The notes: generated by a model not told the origin, from the letters alone. 25,583 nt of DNA from Crocinitomicaceae bacterium (GCA_011522905.1 WTIB01000314.1:1-25583); one strand, 5' to 3'. Positions 1-8,530 are shown, counted from the first letter of the stretch. Program-made: numbers and translations.

Positions 1-1
1 A

Positions 2-1567
2 TATTTTCTTCTTTTCGTTTTGCTATCCTTCTCAACTTTTTCTCAAAAAGTTAAAGTACTCGAACATGATGTAGAAGCGGAAATTCAAGAATTAAAGTCA
101 TTAAATACAAAATTTCGGGAATGCAATTTGTCACTCATGCCCAATGGAGATGAATTGTATTTTATGTCGGATCGTTCTAGGTCAGGTAAAAATAGGGTAG
201 GAGATGGAGACATTTATCGTGTTGTTAAAACTGGAAATGATTGGGGTATTCCTGAATTTATTAATCAAATCAACACTTTTAATGGAGAAGATGAACCTTC
301 AATTTCTTACGATGGAGAAAAAATTTATTTTCAAAGCTGGAAGTCTGGATGGGAAGGAACAGGTGGCCCTTATTATGAGGCAACAATTGAAAACGGAATA
401 TTGAAGAATATTCGTGGTCTGGGTGGTGGAATTAATCAATTCTTTAGAAGAGAATATCGCATGAATTATGGATATGCAACTGATGGAATGGCCATTTCTC
501 CAGATGGTAATTTATTTATTGTAGCATGTGGAAGTGATTACAATGGCAATATGAATCTCTATTACAGCAAAAAGAAACTGGGGGTATGGAGCTTTCCGCA
601 ATTACTAATGGTAAGTACATTGGGTGATGAGCGCTCCGTATATATCGCTGCTGATAATCAAACCGTTTATTTTTCATCTGATGGTTATGATGGCTACGGG
701 GGATTGGACATATTTAAAACATCATTTGATGGTATTAAAACTGGTCCAGTAACGAATATTGGTCAACCGTTTAATAGCTCGAAGGATGATATGGGATTTG
801 TAATTTCAGGTAAGGGAGAAGCTGCTTTTTTTATTCGAGACCTCGATATATTTTATGCTGATCTCAACGAAATTAAAAATGAAATAAAACCATTATCGTC
901 TTCATTAATATTTGGCAAGGTTCTATTCAACAATATCCCCATTCAGCGAGAGATTATAGTTCAATCAAATAATGGTATCATTGCCTCAAGTAATTCTGAT
1001 GAAAATGGCAGGTATTCTATTTCTATTCCTAAGTCTTTTTCTACTGCTAAAGTTTACATTGAGGATGACACTCTAATTTTCAATAATCAAGAAATTGTTT
1101 CTGAGGGTAAAAGGTATCAGGAATTTGAGGTAGATTTTATCGCAGAAAAGAAGATTGAAAAAATTGAATTGACCTCGGATCAATTTGATGATTCTAATTC
1201 TACTTATCCAAAAGAGCTAAAAAACCAACATCTGGAAAATGAATTGGTAATCTATTTTGACTTTGATAATGCATCGATAAATGACGTTGAGTTTCACAAA
1301 CTAAAAGAGCTCCTAAATCGAAATCTAACAAGTTCAATTGTATTTATAGAAGGGCATACTGACCATATTGGCACAAATGAATATAACAATGAGTTGTCTC
1401 GTAAAAGAGCAGAGGCCGTAAAAAAGTGGTTTATGGAATATACAGGTATTAAAAACACTCAAATTGACTTGAGATTTAAAGGTGAAACCAAAACCCTAAA
1501 CGGAGGTCAAACCGATAAAGAAAGGGCCAAAAACCGACGTGTTACGATAAAAATATTGAGTATTTAA
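2..1567 (+). CDS. PD40 beta-propeller / OmpA-family outer-membrane protein, 5'-truncated by the window edge
   Basis: Probably an outer-membrane or periplasmic protein that binds peptidoglycan through its C-terminal OmpA domain. The frame is open to the left edge. Codons 2-61 read YFLLFVLLSFSTFSQ, the hydrophobic core and cleavage region of a signal peptide, so the TTG at 20 is not the start and the real ATG lies upstream of base 1. Four PD40/WD40-like units follow, with motifs such as LMPNGDELYFMSD, SYDGEKIYFQS and DNQTVYFSSDGYDG. Next comes a short carboxypeptidase-regulatory-like segment (about 900-1080), then the OmpA domain (about 1240-1560) with YFDFDNA, EGHTDHIG, LSRKRAEAV and a terminal NRRV. 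The Asp of GHTD and the Arg of the last helix are the expected peptidoglycan contacts. Proteins of this layout often accompany T9SS or gliding genes; that link is inference. Its stop overlaps the stop of the convergent fadN gene by four bases. Confidence 0.9.
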   Translation, partial: YFLLFVLLSFSTFSQKVKVLEHDVEAEIQELKSLNTKFRECNLSLMPNGDELYFMSDRSRSGKNRVGDGDIYRVVKTGNDWGIPEFINQINTFNGEDEPSISYDGEKIYFQSWKSGWEGTGGPYYEATIENGILKNIRGLGGGINQFFRREYRMNYGYATDGMAISPDGNLFIVACGSDYNGNMNLYYSKKKLGVWSFPQLLMVSTLGDERSVYIAADNQTVYFSSDGYDGYGGLDIFKTSFDGIKTGPVTNIGQPFNSSKDDMGFVISGKGEAAFFIRDLDIFYADLNEIKNEIKPLSSSLIFGKVLFNNIPIQREIIVQSNNGIIASSNSDENGRYSISIPKSFSTAKVYIEDDTLIFNNQEIVSEGKRYQEFEVDFIAEKKIEKIELTSDQFDDSNSTYPKELKNQHLENELVIYFDFDNASINDVEFHKLKELLNRNLTSSIVFIEGHTDHIGTNEYNNELSRKRAEAVKKWFMEYTGIKNTQIDLRFKGETKTLNGGQTDKERAKNRRVTIKILSI

Positions 1568-3969
1568 TTTCTTAAAATTTTACCATATTTAACGATACTC
1601 TCAATTCTTTCCAATGTCTTTCTTTCTCTACATAATTCTAGGAAAGCTTTGCGCTCAAGGTCTAATAAATATTGTTCTGAAACTACGGTGTTTTCGGATA
1701 GGTCACCCCCACATAATACAAATCCCAGTTTTTCAGCAATAATTCTATCGTGCTCTGACATATAGTTTCCTGATAGCATAGAATTTGCTCCGACATATAC
1801 GATTCCCAATCCTTCTTGTCCAACAACAGTGATGTTCTTTTCTCTCTTCGGTGGAACGTATCCTTTTTCAGCCAATTCTAAACAAGCAGCTTTAGCTCTT
1901 GTAAGATGATGTGCTCGTGATACAACAACTTCGTCAATTCCTTCTCTAAGATAACCGTAATCGAATGCTTCATATGCCGATAGAGACACTTTAGCTTGTC
2001 CGACTGTTAAGAATCGATCTCTGAGCCTATTGATTTTAATATCTCCGGAATGAAGCTCTTCAGAGAAGCGTTTAGCGAATTCTTTAGTGCCGCCTCCTCC
2101 AGGAATAAGTCCTACGCCAAACTCAACGAGACCCATGTATAATTCCGCGTGAGCAACCACCTTGTCTGCATGTAAAGATATTTCACAACCTCCTCCTAAA
2201 GCCATGTTATGAGGAGCTACAATTACTGGTATATTGGAATATCTAATTCGCATTGTTGTATCTTGAAAAGCCTTAACTGCAAAATTTAGTTCATCAAAAT
2301 CTTGATCTGCAGCCATCATAAATATCATACCCACATTTGCTCCTGCAGAGAAATTTTGTCCTGTATTTGATATGACTAGGCCTTCATACTCATTTTCCGC
2401 AATGTCAATAGCCTTGTTGATGCCTTGAAGCACACCACCGCCAATTGTATTCATTTTTGTATGGAATTCTAAATTGAGTATGCCATCACCCAAATGAACC
2501 AATGTGCAATCTGAATTCCCCCAAACCTTATTGTCATCTCTGAGTGAATTTAAATCTACAAGGTCCTCTGTCCCAGGAATGATCTTGTATGTATTTGTTG
2601 TATTGTCAAAATACATACGTTTGCCATTTTCTGTTTTGTAAAAAGAACTCATTCCATTTTTGCGCATCGTTTCAATCGCATTCCCCATCGATTTCCCTGC
2701 ATCATTTATGAACTTTACACCTTGTTCATAACCGAATAAGTCCCATGACTCGAAAGGCCCAAGTTCCCATCCAAATCCTGCTTTTAAGGCGTCATCTATT
2801 TTGTAATATTCCTCAGAAATTTCCGGAATTCGGTTTGAAACATACGCCAATAATCCACCAAATATTTTTCGGTAAAATTCACCAGCTTTATCCATTCCCA
2901 TTACTAACATTTTTGTTCGCTGCTTGAGGTCCTCAATGGGTTTGGCCATATCTAGTGTTGGGAATTTCACTTTAGGTGCGACTTCATATTCAAGCGTCTC
3001 AAGATTTAAAGCAAGAATTTTTCTTTTTCCATTTTCATCCTTTTCCTTTTTATAGAAGCCTTGTCCAGATTTAGATCCCAACCAATTATTTTCAACCATT
3101 TTAGCAATGTAATCTGGGAGCTCAAATAATTCTTTTTCTTCATCATCGGGACAATTGTCTTTTAAGCCATTAGCTACGTGCACCAAGGTATCTAATCCAA
3201 CAACATCACAGGTTCGAAATGTAGCTGATTTTGGACGACCTAATATCGGACCTGAAAGCTTATCGACTTCACTAACAGTAAAGCCCATTTCCTTTACGGC
3301 ATGGAATAAAGCCATGATGGAATACACCCCAACTCGATTGGCAATAAATGCCGGCGTATCCTTACACAGTACAGTTTTCTTACCCAATATTTTTGCCCCA
3401 TAATCCATCAAAAATTCAACGACCTGTGGATCGGTTTTTGGTGTGGGTATGATTTCTAGGAGCTGTAAATATCTTGGTGGATTGAAGAAGTGTGTTCCAC
3501 AGAAATGCTTTTGAAAATCTTCACTTCTACCATCTAACATCATGTGAATGGGAATACCCGATGTATTTGATGAAATAAGTGTACCCTCAGTTCTATATTT
3601 TTCAACCCTTTCAAATAGCTGTTGTTTGATGTCTAATCTTTCAATGATCACCTCAATCACCCAATCACAGTCTTTGATTTTGTGTAAATCATCATCAAAG
3701 TTTCCTGTTTGAATTCTTTGCGCAAATGATTTCCTGTAAATAGGAGAGGGGTTTGATTTTAAAGCAAATTGCAAGGATGAATTAACAATTCTATTCCTTA
3801 CTGCTTTATCTTCAAGACTCGCACCCTTTTTCTTCTCTGCATCATCAAGTTCTTTTGGAGGTATATCCAAAAGAATCACTTCACAACCAATATTTGCATA
3901 GTGACAAGCAATTCTTGATCCCATGACTCCTGAACCTAATACGGCAACTTTTCTGATAAATCTTTTCAT
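1564..3969 (-). CDS. fadN: 3-hydroxyacyl-CoA dehydrogenase / enoyl-CoA hydratase, FadN-type domain order
   Basis: Bifunctional fatty-acid beta-oxidation enzyme (801 aa) that hydrates enoyl-CoA and oxidises the 3-hydroxyacyl-CoA with NAD+. The N-terminal Rossmann domain has GSGVMG at residues 12-17. The catalytic pair is His160 (HFFNPP) and Glu172, 12 residues apart as in human HAD. A second HCDH-like segment lies near residues 350-470. The C-terminal crotonase domain (about 490-690) carries Glu596 (GGGCEIS) and Glu616 (LVEFGVGLIPGGGGT), 20 apart like Glu144/Glu164 of rat crotonase, so both active sites look intact. The order dehydrogenase then hydratase is that of B. subtilis FadN, the reverse of E. 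coli FadB. It starts 9 bases after the marR stop, so the two are probably one transcript. No thiolase or acyl-CoA dehydrogenase follows; the next gene is convergent. Confidence 0.93.
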   Translation of the reverse strand: MKRFIRKVAVLGSGVMGSRIACHYANIGCEVILLDIPPKELDDAEKKKGASLEDKAVRNRIVNSSLQFALKSNPSPIYRKSFAQRIQTGNFDDDLHKIKDCDWVIEVIIERLDIKQQLFERVEKYRTEGTLISSNTSGIPIHMMLDGRSEDFQKHFCGTHFFNPPRYLQLLEIIPTPKTDPQVVEFLMDYGAKILGKKTVLCKDTPAFIANRVGVYSIMALFHAVKEMGFTVSEVDKLSGPILGRPKSATFRTCDVVGLDTLVHVANGLKDNCPDDEEKELFELPDYIAKMVENNWLGSKSGQGFYKKEKDENGKRKILALNLETLEYEVAPKVKFPTLDMAKPIEDLKQRTKMLVMGMDKAGEFYRKIFGGLLAYVSNRIPEISEEYYKIDDALKAGFGWELGPFESWDLFGYEQGVKFINDAGKSMGNAIETMRKNGMSSFYKTENGKRMYFDNTTNTYKIIPGTEDLVDLNSLRDDNKVWGNSDCTLVHLGDGILNLEFHTKMNTIGGGVLQGINKAIDIAENEYEGLVISNTGQNFSAGANVGMIFMMAADQDFDELNFAVKAFQDTTMRIRYSNIPVIVAPHNMALGGGCEISLHADKVVAHAELYMGLVEFGVGLIPGGGGTKEFAKRFSEELHSGDIKINRLRDRFLTVGQAKVSLSAYEAFDYGYLREGIDEVVVSRAHHLTRAKAACLELAEKGYVPPKREKNITVVGQEGLGIVYVGANSMLSGNYMSEHDRIIAEKLGFVLCGGDLSENTVVSEQYLLDLERKAFLELCRERKTLERIESIVKYGKILRN

Positions 3970-3978
3970 TTCTTTTTT

Positions 3979-4431
3979 TTAAGATTCTGTATTTTTTTCT
4001 CTTTCTACTTCTTCTATAGATAGGTCAACGGCCTTCATCACATTAAAAAAGCCTTTGACATCTCGATCCTTGAGCTTTGACGAAATTTTTTCATTGAATT
4101 CAAGGAGAAAATTCTTAACCATTCTTCTGCTTTCAATCCCTTTTTGGGTCAAAAAGATATTCACTTTTCTTTTATCTCCTTTAAAGTTCTTTCGCTCAAT
4201 TAAACCACTTTTTTCCATGGCATTCAGCGTTCTTGAAAGTGATGTAGGCTCCATTCCCATTTTGGGCCCTAGCTGAGTACTCAATGTCCCTGATTTTTCT
4301 ACAATCATCAGTATAAATCCGACAGACATCGTCATGCCTTGCGTCATTGCTTTTTGATTGTACATTCGAGAGACGCGATGCCAAGCATGTCTTATTAAAA
4401 AATCCAGAAAAATGATTTTTTTTTCACTCAT
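3979..4431 (-). CDS. MarR-family transcriptional regulator
   Basis: Winged-helix repressor of 150 aa, the family's usual size. The recognition-helix region is at residues 61-80 (EPTSLSRTLNAMEKSGLIER) and the wing with KGDKRKVNIFLT at 84-95. Flanking N- and C-terminal helices would form the dimer. MarR proteins bind palindromes and usually release DNA on binding a small ligand. Its place directly before the beta-oxidation gene suggests a fatty-acyl or acyl-CoA type ligand, which is inference. A good palindrome lies 27-44 bases upstream of the start codon (4458-4471), consistent with autoregulation of marR-fadN. The ATG at 4431 is the first in frame after the preceding thioesterase gene. Confidence 0.9.
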   Translation of the reverse strand: MSEKKIIFLDFLIRHAWHRVSRMYNQKAMTQGMTMSVGFILMIVEKSGTLSTQLGPKMGMEPTSLSRTLNAMEKSGLIERKNFKGDKRKVNIFLTQKGIESRRMVKNFLLEFNEKISSKLKDRDVKGFFNVMKAVDLSIEEVEREKNTES

Positions 4432-4453
4432 ATGGAGTGTAAATTTAGTAAAA

Positions 4454-4475
4454 AATATTATGCACGCATAAAATT
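4454..4475. promoter_or_regulatory. Palindromic candidate operator upstream of marR-fadN
   Basis: The core TTATGC-AC-GCATAA (4458-4471) is a perfect 6-bp inverted repeat around a 2-bp centre. One mismatch further out, three more pairs (AAT at 4454-4456 with ATT at 4473-4475) extend it to about 22 bp. That size and symmetry fit a MarR-family dimer site. It sits in the 42-bp gap between the thioesterase and marR and touches the thioesterase stop codon. Binding is inferred from position and symmetry only. Confidence 0.5.
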
Positions 4476-4881
4476 ACCAAACTATTTTCGAGATATAAAC
4501 AGTGCCTTTTAAAATAGCTACCATTTTATTTTTCTGGTTAAAAATTTCAATTTGATACAGAGCAGTTTTATTCCCTCTATGAATTTCATTGGAAATACTT
4601 TTAAGAGTATCCCCTTCATTTACCTTAACGAGATGCGATATAGAAGTTTCTATACTGAAGCTTTGAAATCCATAACTATTAGCAGCAAATGCCAGTGTTG
4701 AATCCGCTAAAGAATATGCAATTCCTCCATGTGCTATCTCAAACCCATTTAGCATTTCTTTTTTTATGACACATGATAAGGAGCAACTCCCTTTATCTAT
4801 CGTTTCAATTTTCAGATTCAACCATGAGCTGAATTGGTCCTTGCTCATCATGATATCAACAATTTCTTTTGGCGTTTTCAT
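4474..4881 (-). CDS. PaaI-family hotdog-fold acyl-CoA thioesterase
   Basis: Hotdog-fold thioesterase of 135 aa, probably hydrolysing an aryl- or acyl-CoA to free acid and CoA. The signature is NGFEIAHGGIAYSLADSTLAFAANS: Asn45, His51-Gly-Gly and Asp60, matching the PaaI pattern in which the Asp on the central helix is catalytic. The start is set at ATG 4879-4881 (MKTPKEIVD), which shares an ATGA overlap with the stop of the upstream SPOR gene, indicating translational coupling. An in-frame ATG 18 bases earlier is possible but gives a longer overlap and an atypical N-terminus. Just downstream lie a candidate operator and marR-fadN, so it may serve acyl-CoA turnover. No other phenylacetate-pathway gene is visible, so the name PaaI indicates family only. 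Confidence 0.88.
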   Translation of the reverse strand: MKTPKEIVDIMMSKDQFSSWLNLKIETIDKGSCSLSCVIKKEMLNGFEIAHGGIAYSLADSTLAFAANSYGFQSFSIETSISHLVKVNEGDTLKSISNEIHRGNKTALYQIEIFNQKNKMVAILKGTVYISKIVW

Positions 4882-5525
4882 CTCATGTATGCGATCCATG
4901 ATTTCAGGTTTAAGGTGTTTCTAATGTAATCTAATTCTATTTCAGCTTCATCGGAGTCATGATATGAATTATATGAAACTCTATGCATACCGTTGTAATT
5001 TATTATTTGTGTAGCATCTGTTTTTTGAGTCAATTCATTAATATAAGCATTTGCATAGTTTTCTCTTTCAAATGACCCTATAATGACGTGATAATACTTT
5101 TTATTTTCTGTGATGGACTCTATTTCTTTTAGCTCTATTTCTACTTCGGATTCAACGTTTTCAATAATCACAGTATCCTCAATAAATGCAGTGTCTTTTA
5201 CATCATTCTCATTTAATATATTTTCATCAATGGGGGTTGAATCGTCAATTTCTGTAGATTCTGATATTAAATTTTGTTTTGAATAGCCGTTCTCGTTATT
5301 ACAGGTATTTAATATAAATGGGCTAGAAATTGCAATTATTGAAATCACGATTAATATGGGAATCCATCTTTTTTTCTTTTTTTTGTCAAACTCAGCCTTT
5401 TCCAGAATAGGTTTCTTGGAGGGCTCTGTTTTGTGATTTATGGGTGGCAAATCAAGATCATCATTCCACTGATCTTTCTCTGAGTATTCTTCAGGACTTT
5501 TATCGTTATTACCACTATTAGCCAT
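4878..5525 (-). CDS. SPOR-domain bitopic inner-membrane protein
   Basis: A 215-aa protein with an acidic, hydrophilic N-terminal part, a lysine cluster (residues 48-53), one membrane span (about 54-72, WIPILIVISIIAISSPFIL), an acidic low-complexity linker (about 85-140), and a C-terminal SPOR domain (about 143-215, beginning KYYHVIIGSFERENYANAY). The positive residues before the span predict an N-in, C-out topology with the SPOR domain in the periplasm, where this family binds glycan strands lacking stem peptides at division sites. The start is taken as ATG 5523-5525 (MANSGNNDKS). The longer frame starting at 5549 would add a Cys-containing peptide and overlap the upstream gene by 32 rather than 8 bases. 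It is translationally coupled to both neighbours. Its exact cell-division or envelope role is unknown. Confidence 0.85.
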   Translation of the reverse strand: MANSGNNDKSPEEYSEKDQWNDDLDLPPINHKTEPSKKPILEKAEFDKKKKKRWIPILIVISIIAISSPFILNTCNNENGYSKQNLISESTEIDDSTPIDENILNENDVKDTAFIEDTVIIENVESEVEIELKEIESITENKKYYHVIIGSFERENYANAYINELTQKTDATQIINYNGMHRVSYNSYHDSDEAEIELDYIRNTLNLKSWIAYMR

Positions 5526-6381
5526 TGTGAAACAATTCGTTAAAATCAAAGGAACGATCTAAACGAACTCCTTTCTCTGTATTTTTCAAGGTACAACATT
5601 CATTAATTGAGTCGTGCTCTAAGAATAAAACATAATTTTCTTTTTCTGCAATATTTAGAAACTCGGCTTTTTCTTTTAAAGTTGTTAATGGTCTGGTATC
5701 GTATCCCATAACATAAGGAAGAGGAATGTGTCCAACACTAGGTAATAGATCGGCCATAAAAACCAATGTTTTACCTTGATATTGAATATGCGGAATCATC
5801 ATGTTCTCAGTATGACCATCAACAAATAACACATCAATATTATTGAATACATTTTTAGTCAATTCCCCCTCTTTTTGAATGAATTTTAATTGACCGCTCT
5901 CTTGTATTGGGATAATATTTTCTTTCAAGAAAGAGGCCTTCTCTCTACCATTAGGGTTTACCGCCCATTCCCAATGGTTTTCTGTACTCCAATAAATGGC
6001 GTTTTTAAAATTTGGACGGTAGCCATTTTTATCATTGTTCCAAACGATGGCTCCTCCGCAATGGTCAAAATGTAAATGTGTTAAAAAAACATCTGTAATG
6101 TCATCCTTTGAAAACCCCAATTTATTTAGGTTTTTATCCAGTGAATCCGTTCCATGAAGGTAATAATGCGAGAAAAACTTTTCGGATTGTTTGTCGCCCA
6201 TTCCAGTATCGATGAGCATTAATCGGTTTCCATCCTCTATTAATAGACTTCTTAATGCCCAAGAGCACATATTATTTGAATCCGCTGGATTCGTTCTAGA
6301 CCAAAGACTCTTTGGAACAACACCGAACATGGCTCCTCCATCTAATTTAAAATACCCAGTATTTAAAACATGTATTTTCAT
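5518..6381 (-). CDS. MBL-fold metallo-hydrolase (lactonase-like)
   Basis: Dinuclear-zinc hydrolase of 287 aa in the metallo-beta-lactamase superfamily. All expected ligands are visible: His102, His104, Asp106 and His107 in THLHFDHCGG, His190 in VDGHTENM, bridging Asp211 in FMADLLP, and His256 in LEHDS. This set and the length match the AiiA/AhlD-like lactonase and related clades, but the substrate cannot be read from sequence. There is no signal peptide, so it should be cytoplasmic. It begins 5 bases after the kup stop and its end overlaps the SPOR gene by 8 bases, so it belongs to the kup-led operon. A methyl-parathion-hydrolase-like or other esterase role is equally possible. Confidence 0.88.
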   Translation of the reverse strand: MKIHVLNTGYFKLDGGAMFGVVPKSLWSRTNPADSNNMCSWALRSLLIEDGNRLMLIDTGMGDKQSEKFFSHYYLHGTDSLDKNLNKLGFSKDDITDVFLTHLHFDHCGGAIVWNNDKNGYRPNFKNAIYWSTENHWEWAVNPNGREKASFLKENIIPIQESGQLKFIQKEGELTKNVFNNIDVLFVDGHTENMMIPHIQYQGKTLVFMADLLPSVGHIPLPYVMGYDTRPLTTLKEKAEFLNIAEKENYVLFLEHDSINECCTLKNTEKGVRLDRSFDFNELFHNG

Positions 6382-6386
6382 GAGGT

Positions 6387-8348
6387 TTAGGTTACAGAAT
6401 AATCTTCAAAATCCTCTGTCATTTCGTGGTCAACCTTTTCAGTAACCGAAATAGGAATATAGTCTACTGAAACATTTGTTTTATCTAATCCAAAATCTTC
6501 AGCGGGTTTCAGTCCAGTGCTCTTGACAAATCTGTATGCTTTGATACAAATATTTTGAAACCAGCTTAAATCATTATCAGCAGAAACTCTTGAATTAATT
6601 ACAACAAACTTGAAGTCAACTTCATCAAAAGTTCCCCTTACAGATTCAAAAACACTCTCGCCAGTCAGCTCTTTTTTAGTAACCATCTTACGCTGAATTT
6701 TTCGCATCATATATTCGAATTGGTGCTCTTCCTTGAAACCAAGCTGCAGACTAACATAATAGCACGACTTATCTATAATCTCATTTACTGAATAATGAAC
6801 ACCCCATGGTTCGTTTTGAATGTCTAAATGAAGGAACCAAATTACATCTGCTTTTCGCGGTTTTTTCTTAAATAATGAATGAAATACAGTGGTATCAAGT
6901 TTATTGGATGAATTACTTCGGGTAGGGAATACCAAATTTGTGGCTTCATAAGGTATCTTTGGATCTTCTTTTACGGCTGTAATGAGCTTTACAACCCTTT
7001 TCATAGGAACATATTCTGTAATACTTGTCCTTAGAACTCTCGCCTTGTTATACAAGAAGAGAAGGGTGAAGAAAGTTGTGGCAAGTATAAGTGTAAACCA
7101 ACCACCTGAAACAATTTTACCCAAATTCGAAAGCAGGAATACGCCCTCAATAGTTATGAACAAAATAAATATACTCAAATAGAAAATTCTTGCTTTCGGG
7201 TATTTAACCAAAAGTAAAAAACCAAGTAAAATAGAGGTCATGACCATGTCTATGGTTATCGCAAGACCATAGGTATGCTCCATTGCACTTGACTTTCTGA
7301 AAATGAAAATAACCATAAGACATCCAAACATTAAAAACCAATTGATAAACGGGATATATATCTGGCCTTGATTGTCCGTGGGATATTTCACTTTTAGGTT
7401 TGTCCAAAGTTTAAGCTTGATGGCTTCGTTCATGAGTGTAAATACACCCGTTATTAATGCTTGTGAAGCGATAATTGTTGCTGCGGTTGCTATAATAATG
7501 GCAAATGGCATTATTCCATTCGGCACCATTGAATAAAAGACTGTCTCACTTCCTTGTAGAGCAAAGTCGGGAGAAAGACATAAAGCGGCTTGCCCCATAT
7601 AGTTCATTACTAAGAGTGTTGCTACGAAGCCCCAGCTCACACGAATGTTACCCTTACCACAATGTCCAAGGTCAGAATACAATGCTTCCGCCCCAGTTGT
7701 ACATAGGAATACAGAACCTAAAATCCAAAATCCGCCGTCGATATTGGTAATTAGATTTATGGCCCACCAAGGATTTAAGGCTCTTAAAACCGTCGGATTA
7801 TCAATAATTTGAACAGCTCCAAGATATCCAAGGAACGAAAACCATATAACCATAAAAGGACCAAAAAACTTTCCAATGGCAGCGGTACCAAATTGTTGTA
7901 CAGCAAATAAGAGTATAATGATACCAACGATTATAGGTATCACAGGCATGTCGGGATAAATGTTATTGACACCCTCAACAGCAGAAGAAATAGAGATGGC
8001 TGGAGTAATAAATCCATCAGCGATTAGCGTAGAACACCCAATCAAGGCCGGAATGATAATCCAACGATATCTTCTTTCTTTTAAAAGTGCAAACAAGGCA
8101 AAGATTCCACCTTCTCCTTTGTTATCTGCATTTAAAGCAAAGTAAATATATTTAAAAGTAGCAATGAGCAGTAAGGTCCAAATTACACAGGATAGTCCCC
8201 CTAAAATAAATGCCTCACTTATGTTTTCTCCACCACCCGTAATGGCCTGAAAAACATACAGTGGAGAAGTACCAATATCTCCAAAAACAATACCTGTACT
8301 GATTAAGATTCCAGCAAATGATATTTTACTTACGTTTGAGTCACTCAT
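6387..8348 (-). CDS. kup: KUP-family potassium uptake transporter
   Basis: K+:H+ symporter of the KUP/HAK family, 653 aa, close to the usual 620-660. The family signature GDIGTSPLY is at residues 23-31 in the first membrane span. About 12 hydrophobic spans fill roughly the first 430 residues, and a C-terminal cytoplasmic domain follows (from about residue 450, including VIWFLHLDIQNEPWGVHYSV). The start ATG 8346-8348 is preceded at 8364-8371 by an exact Bacteroidetes -7 element, giving a leader of only about ten bases. It appears to be the first gene of an operon with the MBL hydrolase, SPOR protein and thioesterase. Their functional link to potassium uptake is not obvious. Confidence 0.96.
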   Translation of the reverse strand: MSDSNVSKISFAGILISTGIVFGDIGTSPLYVFQAITGGGENISEAFILGGLSCVIWTLLLIATFKYIYFALNADNKGEGGIFALFALLKERRYRWIIIPALIGCSTLIADGFITPAISISSAVEGVNNIYPDMPVIPIIVGIIILLFAVQQFGTAAIGKFFGPFMVIWFSFLGYLGAVQIIDNPTVLRALNPWWAINLITNIDGGFWILGSVFLCTTGAEALYSDLGHCGKGNIRVSWGFVATLLVMNYMGQAALCLSPDFALQGSETVFYSMVPNGIMPFAIIIATAATIIASQALITGVFTLMNEAIKLKLWTNLKVKYPTDNQGQIYIPFINWFLMFGCLMVIFIFRKSSAMEHTYGLAITIDMVMTSILLGFLLLVKYPKARIFYLSIFILFITIEGVFLLSNLGKIVSGGWFTLILATTFFTLLFLYNKARVLRTSITEYVPMKRVVKLITAVKEDPKIPYEATNLVFPTRSNSSNKLDTTVFHSLFKKKPRKADVIWFLHLDIQNEPWGVHYSVNEIIDKSCYYVSLQLGFKEEHQFEYMMRKIQRKMVTKKELTGESVFESVRGTFDEVDFKFVVINSRVSADNDLSWFQNICIKAYRFVKSTGLKPAEDFGLDKTNVSVDYIPISVTEKVDHEMTEDFEDYSVT

Positions 8349-8363
8349 TAAATCGTATTAAAA

Positions 8364-8371
8364 CAAAATTA
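8364..8371 (-). promoter_or_regulatory. Bacteroidetes -7 promoter element of kup
   Basis: The minus strand reads TAATTTTG, an exact match to TAnnTTTG, ending 15 bases before the kup ATG. No clear -33 TTG is seen at the normal spacing, so support comes from the -7 match and position. Confidence 0.5.
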
Positions 8372-8430
8372 ATTTAATTTTTTTAGAATGAATGTGATTC
8401 GATACGTGAAAAATAGAATGAAAAATAAGC

Positions 8431-8438
8431 TATATTTG
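8431..8438 (+). promoter_or_regulatory. Bacteroidetes -7 promoter element of the tRNA-Leu gene
   Basis: TATATTTG matches TAnnTTTG exactly and ends 10 bases before the mature tRNA 5' end, the spacing expected for a tRNA transcribed from its own promoter with a very short leader. A -33 TTG is not evident. Confidence 0.6.
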
Positions 8439-8448
8439 CATCCAAAAT

Positions 8449-8530
8449 GCCCATGTGGTGAAATTGGTAGACACGCCATCTTGAGGGGGTGGTGCCGTAA
8501 GGTGTGCTGGTTCGAATCCAGTCGTGGGCA
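8449..8530 (+). tRNA. tRNA-Leu (anticodon GAG)
   Basis: Class II tRNA of 82 nt. The 7-bp acceptor stem is GCCCATG (8449-8455) with CGTGGGC (8523-8529), including one T-G pair, and A8530 is the discriminator. The D arm holds GTG...CAC. The anticodon stem CCATC/GGTGG (8476-8480, 8488-8492) encloses loop TTGAGGG with anticodon GAG at 8483-8485, reading CUC and CUU. A long variable arm follows, then the T arm with TTCGAAT (8511-8517). CCA is not encoded, because CAA follows the discriminator. No overlapping protein frame is credible. Confidence 0.97.

Noticed and set aside
7505..7750. 81-codon plus-strand frame inside kup, and similar antisense frames within fadN, uvrB, fba and both propeller genes.
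   Set aside because: Shadows of strongly supported genes, with no recognisable domains or separate initiation signals.
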